A stretch of DNA of 64,000 nucleotides from Corynebacterium coyleae (GTDB taxonomy: Bacteria > Actinomycetota > Actinomycetes > Mycobacteriales > Mycobacteriaceae). The notes beneath the pieces are model-generated. The model had not been told where the DNA came from. It was given only the letters and a program-made list of their open reading frames with translations, and did not search any database. Position 1 is the stretch's first letter; every line of letters begins with the position of its first letter. The position numbers and the translations under genes were made by a program. Location: assembly GCF_030408635.1 (NCBI RefSeq), contig NZ_CP047198.1, positions 124,001-188,000 of the forward strand, given 5' to 3'. Below are positions 43,971 to 52,582 of this stretch, in pieces.

Positions 43971-45475
43971 TAGTTATCGCCTCCGATGGAGTCGTCGCCA
44001 AGTACGGCGCTGGTGTAGGCGTCGACGTTGAGTAGGTCGTCGACTGCGGTGGTGGTGATGTCCCACATTTGGCCGGCGAAGATGAACATGCCGAGCGAGA
44101 GGATCATGAGGACCGCGGACGGCAGCATGAAGCTCACTCGCACGTTGAGCGCTTCGGGGTAGTGCTGCATGGGTCGGCCCCAGAAGACGCGTTGCCAGAG
44201 GCGCATCATGGACAGCAGGGCGCCGAAGGAGGCGACGATGATGGCGGTGATGGCTACCCAGGAGCGCCAGTCGCCGGGTGTTGCGGCGGCGAGCACGATG
44301 GTGACTTTGCCGAAGATGCCGGAAAATGGCGGGAAGCCGACGATGGAGAACGCGCCGGCGACGAACACGGCGGAGGTCCATGGGTCGCGCCGGGCGATGC
44401 CGGAAAGTTTGGCCATGGTGCCGGTGCCGTAGGTTTCTTCGATCGCGCCGGAGTTGAGCACCAGTGCGGCGATGGTGACCATGTGGTGCAGGGTGTAGAG
44501 CAGGCCGGCGGCCAGGGCGTAGCGGGCGTCGTCGTTAGTGAATGCCAGCATGATGAGGATGAACGGCATGCCGTTGACCATCTGGTAGGCGAGCACGCGG
44601 CGCATGGTGGATTCGGCCAGGCCTGCGTAGCCGCCGATGATCATGGAGATGACCATGACCACGATCAGCAGGGTGTTCCAGCGCGGGTCCATGTCGAACA
44701 TGATCACCCAGATGCGGAAGAGCATGTAGACGGCGACCTTGGTGTGCAGGCCGGAGAACAGGCCCATCACGGCGGCCGAGGTGGACGGGTAGGTGCGTGG
44801 CAGCCAGGTGTAGACGGGGAACACGCCAGCCTTCGCAGCAATTGCGATGACGACGATGCCGGTGGCCACCGTTGCCGGGCCGTTGCCCGCAGCCACACCT
44901 TGCAGGGAGGCGAGGTTGACCACGCCGGTGACGGCGTAGAGGTAGCCCACGCCGAGCACCAGCATTGTCGACGCCGCCAGGTTGACCAGCACGAACATAC
45001 GCGCCGACAGCAGGCGGTGGCGGGTGCCCGACATGGCGATCAGGCCGTAGGAGGGCAGGAGGCAGACCTCGATCATGACGAAGAAGTTGAACAGGTCCGC
45101 GGTGAGCAGCGCGCCGCACACGCCGGTGATCAGTACGAGCGACAGGGGTGTGTAGAAGCGTGCTTGGGTTTCGCCGACGGCGATGGCGAACCAGTTGGAG
45201 GTCAGCGCCACGATCATGGTGGTCACGATCATCACCGCGGAGAACGTATCCGCGGCGAACGAGATGCCAACGCCGCCTTGGTACAGGCCGATGACGTGGG
45301 CGATCGTGCCGTGCTCAGCGGTGTAGAGGTAGAGCCACACACCCATTGCCAGGTTGATCGCCGGGATGGCGATGGCGAGCGTGTTGTTGAGCTTCCTCCA
45401 GGGGCTCAGCGCCGTGACCGCGGAGACGATCAGCGGTAGCGCAACGAAGATAGGCAGGATTGCGTCGACGGCCAT
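43970..45475 (-). CDS. mrpD: Mrp antiporter subunit D
   Basis: A 501-residue, about 14-helix proton-translocating subunit homologous to complex I NuoM/N. The core motif PVYTWLPRTYPSTSAAVMGLFSGLHTKVAVYML contains the conserved lysine of the proton path, and LLPSYGLIAMSG with its preceding Glu (MIEVC) gives the partner acid. With MrpA it forms the ion-moving part of the complex. Start overlaps the mrpC stop. Confidence 0.93.
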   Translation of the reverse strand: MAVDAILPIFVALPLIVSAVTALSPWRKLNNTLAIAIPAINLAMGVWLYLYTAEHGTIAHVIGLYQGGVGISFAADTFSAVMIVTTMIVALTSNWFAIAVGETQARFYTPLSLVLITGVCGALLTADLFNFFVMIEVCLLPSYGLIAMSGTRHRLLSARMFVLVNLAASTMLVLGVGYLYAVTGVVNLASLQGVAAGNGPATVATGIVVIAIAAKAGVFPVYTWLPRTYPSTSAAVMGLFSGLHTKVAVYMLFRIWVIMFDMDPRWNTLLIVVMVISMIIGGYAGLAESTMRRVLAYQMVNGMPFILIMLAFTNDDARYALAAGLLYTLHHMVTIAALVLNSGAIEETYGTGTMAKLSGIARRDPWTSAVFVAGAFSIVGFPPFSGIFGKVTIVLAAATPGDWRSWVAITAIIVASFGALLSMMRLWQRVFWGRPMQHYPEALNVRVSFMLPSAVLMILSLGMFIFAGQMWDITTTAVDDLLNVDAYTSAVLGDDSIGGDN

Positions 45476-45936
45476 TAGTCTTTCACCTTCAGATCATCGT
45501 TGGTGACGTGGCTGATCTCGCGTGCGCGGATCTCTTCCAGCTTCTTGGGGTTGAGGCGCGCGTTGCGGCCGGCGGTGGACAGTGCGGAGGGGCTGAGCCA
45601 CATCTTGGAGTAGCCGGCGTCGGTGCCGGTGGGTTGCTCGGCGGTGTCGTCGTTACGCCCGAGCGATGCGAGCATAAGCAGGATCGTGGTGGTTGCCATT
45701 GCGATGACGATGGCGGTCAGCACGAATGCCTGTGGCAACGGGTCGCCCATGTCTTCGAAGGGGACGCGGGAGGGGAATGCTTCGCCGCGCCAGGAGCCCA
45801 CGCCTGCGGCGAGCAGGGTGAGGTTGGAGGCGTGGCCGAATAGGGACATGCCGAAGACGATGCGCACCATGCCGCGTTGGAGTACGAGGTAGACGGATCC
45901 CGCGACGAGAACCGCGATGGTAAGTGCCATGACCAT
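45475..45936 (-). CDS. mrpC: Mrp antiporter subunit C
   Basis: A 153-residue NuoK-like subunit with three helices (VYLVLQRGMVRIVFGMSLFGHASNLTLL; PLPQAFVLTAIVIAMATTTILLM) and a soluble charged C-terminal tail of about 50 residues that is longer than in Bacillus MrpC. A second ATG at codon 3 is an alternative start. Lies 3 bp after mrpA. Confidence 0.9.
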   Translation of the reverse strand: MVMALTIAVLVAGSVYLVLQRGMVRIVFGMSLFGHASNLTLLAAGVGSWRGEAFPSRVPFEDMGDPLPQAFVLTAIVIAMATTTILLMLASLGRNDDTAEQPTGTDAGYSKMWLSPSALSTAGRNARLNPKKLEEIRAREISHVTNDDLKVKD

Positions 45937-45939
45937 GGG

Positions 45940-48849
45940 TTAAGGCTCCTTCGTGATAACCGGCTGCGGGTCGTGCGCCGGGTTGATCGGGTCGGGGTGT
46001 GCGTCCACCGGGTTTTCCGGCGGTAGCGGCTCGGGGATGGACGGCAGTGGGTTTTCGGCTTCGTCGCGCGAGTAGTCCAGGTCGGACAGGTCGGCGCCGG
46101 GGCGCAGGTAGCCGCCGAGTGCGTTGATGGCGGCGGTGACCATGCCGAGCACGGCGAGGTAGATGCCGAAGTCGAAGATGAGCGAGGTGGTCATGTGTTC
46201 GCCGGCGATTTCGCCGTGGATGGCGTACATGAAGCCGCCTTCGATGAACCCGAGGAAGCCGGAGGAGATCGCGATGATGATGCCCCAGCCGGTCAGGCGG
46301 ATTGGGGTGAAGTTCTTCACCACGTCGGCATCCGAGCCGCGGGAGAGGTAGTTGATGGCGAATGCGGTTGCCATGACCAGTGCTGCGACGAAGCCGCCGC
46401 CTGGTGCGGTGTGGCCGCGGAAGAAGATCAGCACCGACAGTACGACGAGTACCGGGGCGACAAGCGCGGCGGCCTTGCGCAGCGGGATGGAGTTCAACTG
46501 CGATTGGCCGAACGGGCGCGGGCGTGTGCCAGCTTCGAAGAGGTGGCGTGGCATGGAGGCGACCACGGCGGCAATGACCACGGCGGCCATGCCGAGGACG
46601 GAGAGTTCGCCGAGGGTATCGAAGCCACGGAATTCCACGATGATCACGGCGACGATGTTGTCGGCGCCGGTGACGTCGCCGCCTTCGGTGAGGTACCACT
46701 CGGCGAGTTCGGAGCGGCCGCGACGGCCGGTCAGCCCGTAGACGCCGAAGAAGGCAACGACGCCGGCGAGCAGTGCAAATACAGCAGCAAGTGCTTTACG
46801 ACGAGGCTTCGTCTCCGGGAAGACACGCGGCTGGTAGCGCAGCACAACCAGGATGACCACGACGGTGAGTGCCTCGACGAGGAACTGGGTCAGCGCCACG
46901 TCGGGGGCACCGAGCATGAACATCTGCAGGGTCATGCCCACGCCCACGGTGCCCAGCAGTACGGCGGAGGCCAGGCGGGAGCGGGTGAACACCATGCCCA
47001 GGACCGACATGGCGATGATGGCAAACGGGATGAGGTCCCACCACACGTCGAGGCCTTCGGCACGGTCGGCTGGGGTCACACCGTCGATGCCGTCGGTGAG
47101 TGCGATGACGCACAGGCCCATGGCGGTGACGGAGGCCAGCAGTGGGAAGAGGTGGCGTGACGGGTTGAAGCCGTCGGCCAGCTTGCCCAGTTGCTCGCCG
47201 AAGTCGGACAGGCCGCGGGTGATCCGGAAGAGAATGTCGGGGCCGTCGGCAGGCAGGAGTTGCTTGTTGCGCAGTGCCGCGAAGACGGGTTTGCGGAAGG
47301 CAACTGCGAAGATCACGCCGGCGATCAGAACGATCAGGGAGACGATGAACGGTGCGGTCAGGCCGTGCCAGATGGCCAGGTGGGTGGTGAAGGTGTCGTC
47401 GCCAGTAATTGCGCGTACGCCTGCGGAGACGGGGTTGTCCACCCAGAACAGCATGAACGGCAGGACGACGGACATCCAGCCCGGCAGTGCGGCCGGCAGC
47501 CAGAGGGCGACGGGTGCTTCGTGGACGTGCGACATGTCCTTCGGGCCGTCCACGAACGCGCCGAAGACAATCTTCAGCGAGTACAGGAACGTCAGGAATG
47601 CGGCGAACCCGGCGATGATCAAAAGGGCCATGCCGTAGGGCGCCTCGTGGAAGGCGTCGAGGATGGATTCCTTGGATACGAAGCCGAACAGCGGGGGAAC
47701 CGCAGCCATGGAGGCGGCCGCCACCACGGTGGAGGCGAACGTGAACGGCATCTTGTCGTAAAGCTTGCCCAGACGTCGCATGTCGCGGGTGCCGGCCTCG
47801 TGGTCGACCACACCGATGAGCATGAACAGCGAGGACTTAAACAGTGCGTGCGCCAGCGTGTGGGTCAGTGCGGCGGCCAGGCCAATCGGGGAGCCGACGC
47901 CGATGGCGGCGACGATCCAGCCGAGGTGCGACACGGTGGAGTAGGCGGTGAGGTGCTTCAGGTCCGTCTTGGTGATGGCAAAGCACGCCGACATGATTGC
48001 CGTGAACAGGCCGATGATGACCAGCAGGTAGTTCCAGGCGGCGACGTCCGAGAACACAGTGGAGAAGCGCAGCAGCAAGTACACGCCGGCCTTGACCACG
48101 GCGGCGGCGTGCAGGAACGCGGACACCGGGGTGGCGGCAGCCATGGCTTCGGGCAGCCAGAAGTGGAACGGGAACTGCGCAGCCTTGGTAAATGCGGAGA
48201 ACGCGATCAGCAGCGCGACGACAACGGTGACGCGGTTGTCGCCCCACACGTCCGCGGCCAAAATATCCGCTAGTCGCGTCGTGCCTGCCTGGATGGCGGC
48301 GACCGCAAGGCCCGCCAAAAGCGTCAGGCCGCCGAAGAACGTCAGGATCAGGGTGCGGTACGAACCGGCCTCGCCCGACGAGCCGGATCGGGCGATCAGC
48401 ATGAACGACGCGATGGAGACGAGCTCCCAGGCGATGAAGAGCAGCACGGCGTCGTCGGCAAGCACAAGCAACAGCACGGACAGCGTGAAGGCCGTCATGA
48501 TGGTGTAGAAACTCGTGTTGCCTTGCTTTTCGGGCAGGTAGGCGGCGGAGTAGACGAACACTACACCGCCGATGACCAGCGCAAGCAGCGCGAAGAAGAT
48601 GCCTAAGCCGTCCGCGCGCAGTGCGAACTCGATCGCGGAGCCGGTACCCATCACATCGCGCGCCCACACGAACGACCACAACAGGTCGCTGCCCTGGGAA
48701 ACGGCGGTGAAGTTGGTGCCCAGCACACCTGCGGCAGCGAACAGCAGTGCTGCGAGCGGGTACCCGGCTTTCCTGTCCATGACTCGCACCAGCAGCGGCG
48801 AAAGCACCACCGTTGCTGCAACGAGCCCGATGACGAGGGGGAGAGTCAT
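45940..48849 (-). CDS. mrpA: Mrp antiporter subunit A fused to B
   Basis: A 969-residue NuoL-like subunit. The proton-translocation core contains QFPFHFWLPEAMAAATPVSAFLHAAAVVKAGVYLL. A DUF4040/MbhE-like section follows (APDVALTQFLVEALTVVVILVVLRY), and the last 160 residues are an MnhB domain (FRGHTAPGGGFVAALVMATA). This explains why no separate mrpB exists. The complex exchanges Na+ or K+ for H+ and supports pH and salt tolerance. The ATG at 48849 has AAAGGG 6 nt upstream. It is first of a coupled run mrpA-C-D-E-F-G that continues into sigC and ykvI. Confidence 0.93.
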   Translation of the reverse strand: MTLPLVIGLVAATVVLSPLLVRVMDRKAGYPLAALLFAAAGVLGTNFTAVSQGSDLLWSFVWARDVMGTGSAIEFALRADGLGIFFALLALVIGGVVFVYSAAYLPEKQGNTSFYTIMTAFTLSVLLLVLADDAVLLFIAWELVSIASFMLIARSGSSGEAGSYRTLILTFFGGLTLLAGLAVAAIQAGTTRLADILAADVWGDNRVTVVVALLIAFSAFTKAAQFPFHFWLPEAMAAATPVSAFLHAAAVVKAGVYLLLRFSTVFSDVAAWNYLLVIIGLFTAIMSACFAITKTDLKHLTAYSTVSHLGWIVAAIGVGSPIGLAAALTHTLAHALFKSSLFMLIGVVDHEAGTRDMRRLGKLYDKMPFTFASTVVAAASMAAVPPLFGFVSKESILDAFHEAPYGMALLIIAGFAAFLTFLYSLKIVFGAFVDGPKDMSHVHEAPVALWLPAALPGWMSVVLPFMLFWVDNPVSAGVRAITGDDTFTTHLAIWHGLTAPFIVSLIVLIAGVIFAVAFRKPVFAALRNKQLLPADGPDILFRITRGLSDFGEQLGKLADGFNPSRHLFPLLASVTAMGLCVIALTDGIDGVTPADRAEGLDVWWDLIPFAIIAMSVLGMVFTRSRLASAVLLGTVGVGMTLQMFMLGAPDVALTQFLVEALTVVVILVVLRYQPRVFPETKPRRKALAAVFALLAGVVAFFGVYGLTGRRGRSELAEWYLTEGGDVTGADNIVAVIIVEFRGFDTLGELSVLGMAAVVIAAVVASMPRHLFEAGTRPRPFGQSQLNSIPLRKAAALVAPVLVVLSVLIFFRGHTAPGGGFVAALVMATAFAINYLSRGSDADVVKNFTPIRLTGWGIIIAISSGFLGFIEGGFMYAIHGEIAGEHMTTSLIFDFGIYLAVLGMVTAAINALGGYLRPGADLSDLDYSRDEAENPLPSIPEPLPPENPVDAHPDPINPAHDPQPVITKEP

Positions 48850-48970
48850 GGTGAACCCTTTTCAAAGGTTTGTAAGGGATTGGCAATGAACGTTAAAGAC
48901 AGTATCAAGCTGCACGAGCGGGCGGTGCGCCTCCCGCAGAACACATGTGACTGGTGATAAGAACAGTTGC

Positions 48971-50377
48971 ATGAAATCGGACAACGCGTTGCGGTTGGTG
49001 TGTGCTCTGTTAGCGCTGGTGGTTGGCGTGTTTATGCCGTTGTCCCCGGCGTCCACGTGGGCGAACGCCGCGCGCGATGCGGAGGTGTCCGGCGCCCCGC
49101 AGGTTGGTGCGGACAACCTTGGGGACGCGCGCCGTGCCGCCGGTGAGGCTGGCCAGCAGGCGAAGGTGCTCAAGGAGGGCGCTGGCAAGTTGGCCGAAGG
49201 TGTTGGTGAGGCGCAGGGGCAGACGCAGCAGCTTCTCGACGCCCTCGCTGCCGCCCAGACCGGCTCCCAGCAGTTGTCCGACGGCATGGTGCAACTCCAA
49301 GCCGGTACCGGCCAGTTGGGCGCGGGCGCGACCCAGTTAGCAGATTCTATCGGCGAGGTGGTCAACCAGGTCACGGGTTTTGAGGCGGTGCGCGGCCAAG
49401 TGGTCGGCGCGATTGACCGCTCGCTCGCCGAGTTGAAGGACGCGAAGGACCCGGATGCGGTCCAGGCCCGCGACTCGCTCAAGGGTCTGCGTGAGCAAGC
49501 CCAGACTGCCCAGTTGCCGCCGGATGTGGTGGCGAAGATGAACCAACTGCGCGACGGTTCCCGCGACCTTGCCAACCAGCTCGCCGTTCCGGGATACAGC
49601 TACCACGACGGTATATATACAGCCACCAACGGCGCTGCCGAGTTGGCCGCGGGCCTGCGCGAGTTGCAGGGACAGACCGCACAGGCCACCGGTGGTATCG
49701 ACGAGTTGGTCGCCGGCGTGCAAAAGATCGACCAGATGGCCGGCATGAACGCCGACAAGGTCTCCGCGGTGCGTGCAGCGCTTCCGGTGCCCGCGGCCGC
49801 GCCGGGTGCCCAGGGTGCGGAGCAGACCCGTTCGACGCTTGCGCCGATTGCCGCGATGTTGCTTGCAGCAATGGCGGTGCTGGGTGGTACAGCGCTCGCA
49901 GCAGCATTTTGCCTATCGACGCGCACCCGCCGGTGGATCATCATCCCCGGCGCCATCATTATCGCAGCGGCCGGCACCATCCTGGCTGGTGTCCTCGGTG
50001 AGGGGCTCGGCGCACAGGAATATGCAGTGGTCGCCGCTGGACTGTTGGCTGGCGCACTCGCCTCAACGGGGCTAGCCGCAGTGTTGATGCGTTTGTGTGG
50101 TCTGGCTGTCGGGTTGGGGGCCGCGGCAGTGATGGCGCTGGCACAGACCGGCCTCGTCGGTTGGGTGTGGCGCACTGCTACCACCGCACAGTTGGATGCG
50201 GTGTGGGCAGCACTCTCGCAGGCAGTACCCATGCACTGGACAACTGTCGCTGTGTCTGCCGCCGGCAATGGCGGGGACTACCGAGGCGTGGTCGCCGCAC
50301 TGCTGCTGTCCGCGTTGCTTGCCGCAGCGGGGCTGGCGGGGGTGTGGCGCCGAACCGCCGAGCAAACCGCCACCTAG
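48971..50377 (+). CDS. YhgE/Pip-like membrane protein
   Basis: A 468-residue protein with an N-terminal membrane or signal helix (LRLVCALLALVVGVFMPLSP). A long extracytoplasmic helical region with heptad-like repeats (GAGKLAEGVGEAQGQTQQLL, QLQAGTGQLGAGATQLADSI) follows, then about five C-terminal membrane helices (from about 305). This layout resembles the YhgE/Pip and ABC-2-type families. Such proteins take part in cell-surface or ESX-type export in actinobacteria, but no function can be assigned. The ATG at 48971 gives the best signal helix; a GTG 24 nt upstream is possible. Divergent from mrpA. Confidence 0.75.
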   Translation: MKSDNALRLVCALLALVVGVFMPLSPASTWANAARDAEVSGAPQVGADNLGDARRAAGEAGQQAKVLKEGAGKLAEGVGEAQGQTQQLLDALAAAQTGSQQLSDGMVQLQAGTGQLGAGATQLADSIGEVVNQVTGFEAVRGQVVGAIDRSLAELKDAKDPDAVQARDSLKGLREQAQTAQLPPDVVAKMNQLRDGSRDLANQLAVPGYSYHDGIYTATNGAAELAAGLRELQGQTAQATGGIDELVAGVQKIDQMAGMNADKVSAVRAALPVPAAAPGAQGAEQTRSTLAPIAAMLLAAMAVLGGTALAAAFCLSTRTRRWIIIPGAIIIAAAGTILAGVLGEGLGAQEYAVVAAGLLAGALASTGLAAVLMRLCGLAVGLGAAAVMALAQTGLVGWVWRTATTAQLDAVWAALSQAVPMHWTTVAVSAAGNGGDYRGVVAALLLSALLAAAGLAGVWRRTAEQTAT

Positions 50378-50515
50378 ACATGCGTTCAATACGCCTCTAA
50401 AATGTGATGTCATCTATTGCTTGGCTGTCTGGGCTAAGCGAAGGTTACAAAACAGCTGCCTGATCGAGAAGCCGCTTTCACGGCCCCGTCGAGTGGCTTA
50501 ACAGAGGAGTATCAC

Positions 50516-52582
50516 ATGGCCGAATCATCTCGGCGTTTTCGTAAGTCCACGTCTACTAGCATCGCGGCAACATCTGCGATTGCGCTCGCGCTTGGTGGCC
50601 TGAGTGTCGTCGGCCCGGGCCCGCTGGCGCCGTACGCCGCGGCTGCCACATTGTCCGGCGGAATCCGCGACAAGTCCGGCGCGGTAGAGCAGGACGCCCA
50701 GAAGGCCTCCGACCTGCCGGCTGGTTCGTGTGTTGTTTCAGAGACCGACACCGCTAACCACAGCCAGGCTGGTTTCAGCTGGACCACCCGGGAGCCGGGT
50801 ACAGATAGCCCCGACAAGACCCTGTGGGGCTTGAGCGTCTCTTTTGATAACTCGAAGGACCGCACGTTCGCCGATTGGTCCTTCACCAATGGCGGGAAGC
50901 TTGGCGGCGTCTTGGGTACCGGTGAGGTGCCTTCCATGGATGCCGACCAGACCTTCCTTGGCAAGAGCGTCACGCACAAGGCTGACGAAAGCATCGAAAT
51001 TACTGGTTCTCGCGACCAACGAAACCTAAATCTCTACGCAGATCTCACTGCTGAGGAGGTCAAGCAGTTCGCTTCGGCCACTGCCGAGAATCCCGTGCGC
51101 TACGCCTGGCAGAGCAACTACAAGAAGGACAATCCTTCGGGCCTGAAAGCCACGGAAGGTGACAGCTCTGCATTCAGCGCTACTGTAAACCCGTGGCCGA
51201 GCGAGAACATCGAATGTAACCCGATTACGGTGTCGTGGGAGTCTTTCGAGAAGCACGTCATCGTGCCCGGTGACGAAACCAAGGTCGGTACCGTCAACAT
51301 TCCTGCTGTGCAGAACGACGGCAAGGACGATTCCATGTCCCGCATGGTCGTGGAAGCTTACGACGGCAACGGCAAGTTCATCGGCACCACCGACCCGGAA
51401 GCCTCCGGTGGTACGCAGAACTTGCGTATCGACGAAAAGACCGGTGAGATCTTCTTCACCTGGCCGGAGTACCGTGGTACTGACCTGGCTACCGACAAGA
51501 ACGTCAACTTCTCCGTTTTGGCGAAGCCGCGTACTGTTGACCAACTCCAGGCCGCTGCTGACCACAACAACGAATGGGGCGAGAATAAGACCTTCGACAG
51601 CTCCAACTCGCTGGACCGCTACAGCAAGGCGAACGTCATCGACTCCAAGGAGTTCTCGCTGGATGACACCGAGGACCACGATCCGAAGTACGACAAGACG
51701 GACGCGTCGATCATCTCCGGCGTCGATAGTGCTACCGGCCCGCTGGCTACCGAACCGCAGAAGGTCGTCTTCAAGCAGGTCCCGGATCTGATCGCCAATC
51801 TGGCAAAGAAGAAGGGCGACGGTGGATTCGAGGCCAAGGTCGAGATTGACGAGAAGTATGTCTACGAGGGCTGGACCGTCGACATTGACGAGGATTACAA
51901 CGTCACCGTCACTGCTCCGGAAAATCCGAAGCCGGGTAGCTTTGCGCAGCCCAAAATCACTGTCGAGTACTCGAACGGCTCCACAGACGTACTCCAACTC
52001 CTCGTGGTTGTCGACCCGAACAACACCCAGGTCACAGACCTCGTGCGCCCTGGCCTATCCAAGGGCAAGCTGAACGAGGAAATTACCGCCCAGGTGGGCA
52101 CCAAGTCCATCATGAAGGGCCACAAGCCGGTCCACCCGGCCAAGTTTGAGATCGATGAGTCCACTGTCCCAGATGGCTGGACTGTCACCGTCGACGACAC
52201 CGGCAAGGTCACCGCGAAGGCCGATGACTCTGTTGCACCGGGAACCGTCATTACCCCGAAGGTCAAAGCGACCTATCCGGACCAGACCACGGATGAGATC
52301 GAGGTCCAGTTCCAGGCCATCGTGGACATCAAGATCCCGACGTACGACACCAAGACCGGTCAGCCGAACGCAAGCGTCAGCCTCACTCCCGAGATCCCGG
52401 AGCGTGGTCTGAGCGGCAACACGACCGATGAAGCCCCGACGCGCTATATACCTTCGAGGATGGCACCAACCAGACCCGCCTTACGAGTAAGGATGGTAAG
52501 ACCTGGACCGTCAACGTTGATGAGAACACTGGTGAAATCACGACCACGATTCCGAAGGGTGCGCAGGAAGGCGACATCCTGA
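50516..52582 (+). CDS. Giant G5/Rib surface protein, N-terminal fragment before frameshift
   Basis: Starts at the ATG at 50516 (GAGGAG upstream) with a long signal sequence ending near AYAAA. About 390 residues of unassigned beta-rich sequence follow, then Rib/alpha-like domains (GWTVDIDEDYNVTVTAPENPKPGS; GWTVTVDDTGKVTAKADDSVAPGT). True coding stops at the CCCC run 52434-52437. After it the frame reads 48 residues of Arg/Pro-rich nonsense to a stop at 52582, while the Rib sequence continues in another frame. One extra C would restore a single protein of about 2,125 residues. Confidence 0.85.
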   Translation: MAESSRRFRKSTSTSIAATSAIALALGGLSVVGPGPLAPYAAAATLSGGIRDKSGAVEQDAQKASDLPAGSCVVSETDTANHSQAGFSWTTREPGTDSPDKTLWGLSVSFDNSKDRTFADWSFTNGGKLGGVLGTGEVPSMDADQTFLGKSVTHKADESIEITGSRDQRNLNLYADLTAEEVKQFASATAENPVRYAWQSNYKKDNPSGLKATEGDSSAFSATVNPWPSENIECNPITVSWESFEKHVIVPGDETKVGTVNIPAVQNDGKDDSMSRMVVEAYDGNGKFIGTTDPEASGGTQNLRIDEKTGEIFFTWPEYRGTDLATDKNVNFSVLAKPRTVDQLQAAADHNNEWGENKTFDSSNSLDRYSKANVIDSKEFSLDDTEDHDPKYDKTDASIISGVDSATGPLATEPQKVVFKQVPDLIANLAKKKGDGGFEAKVEIDEKYVYEGWTVDIDEDYNVTVTAPENPKPGSFAQPKITVEYSNGSTDVLQLLVVVDPNNTQVTDLVRPGLSKGKLNEEITAQVGTKSIMKGHKPVHPAKFEIDESTVPDGWTVTVDDTGKVTAKADDSVAPGTVITPKVKATYPDQTTDEIEVQFQAIVDIKIPTYDTKTGQPNASVSLTPEIPERGLSGNTTDEAPTRYIPSRMAPTRPALRVRMVRPGPSTLMRTLVKSRPRFRRVRRKATS

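Noticed and set aside
44069-45439. 456-codon plus-strand frame opposite mrpD
   Set aside because: His/Asp/Gly-rich shadow of a membrane-protein gene; no start site or domain.
52431-52445. Programmed ribosomal frameshift
   Set aside because: No slippery heptamer or following stem is apparent; a one-base indel in the C-run explains the data more simply.
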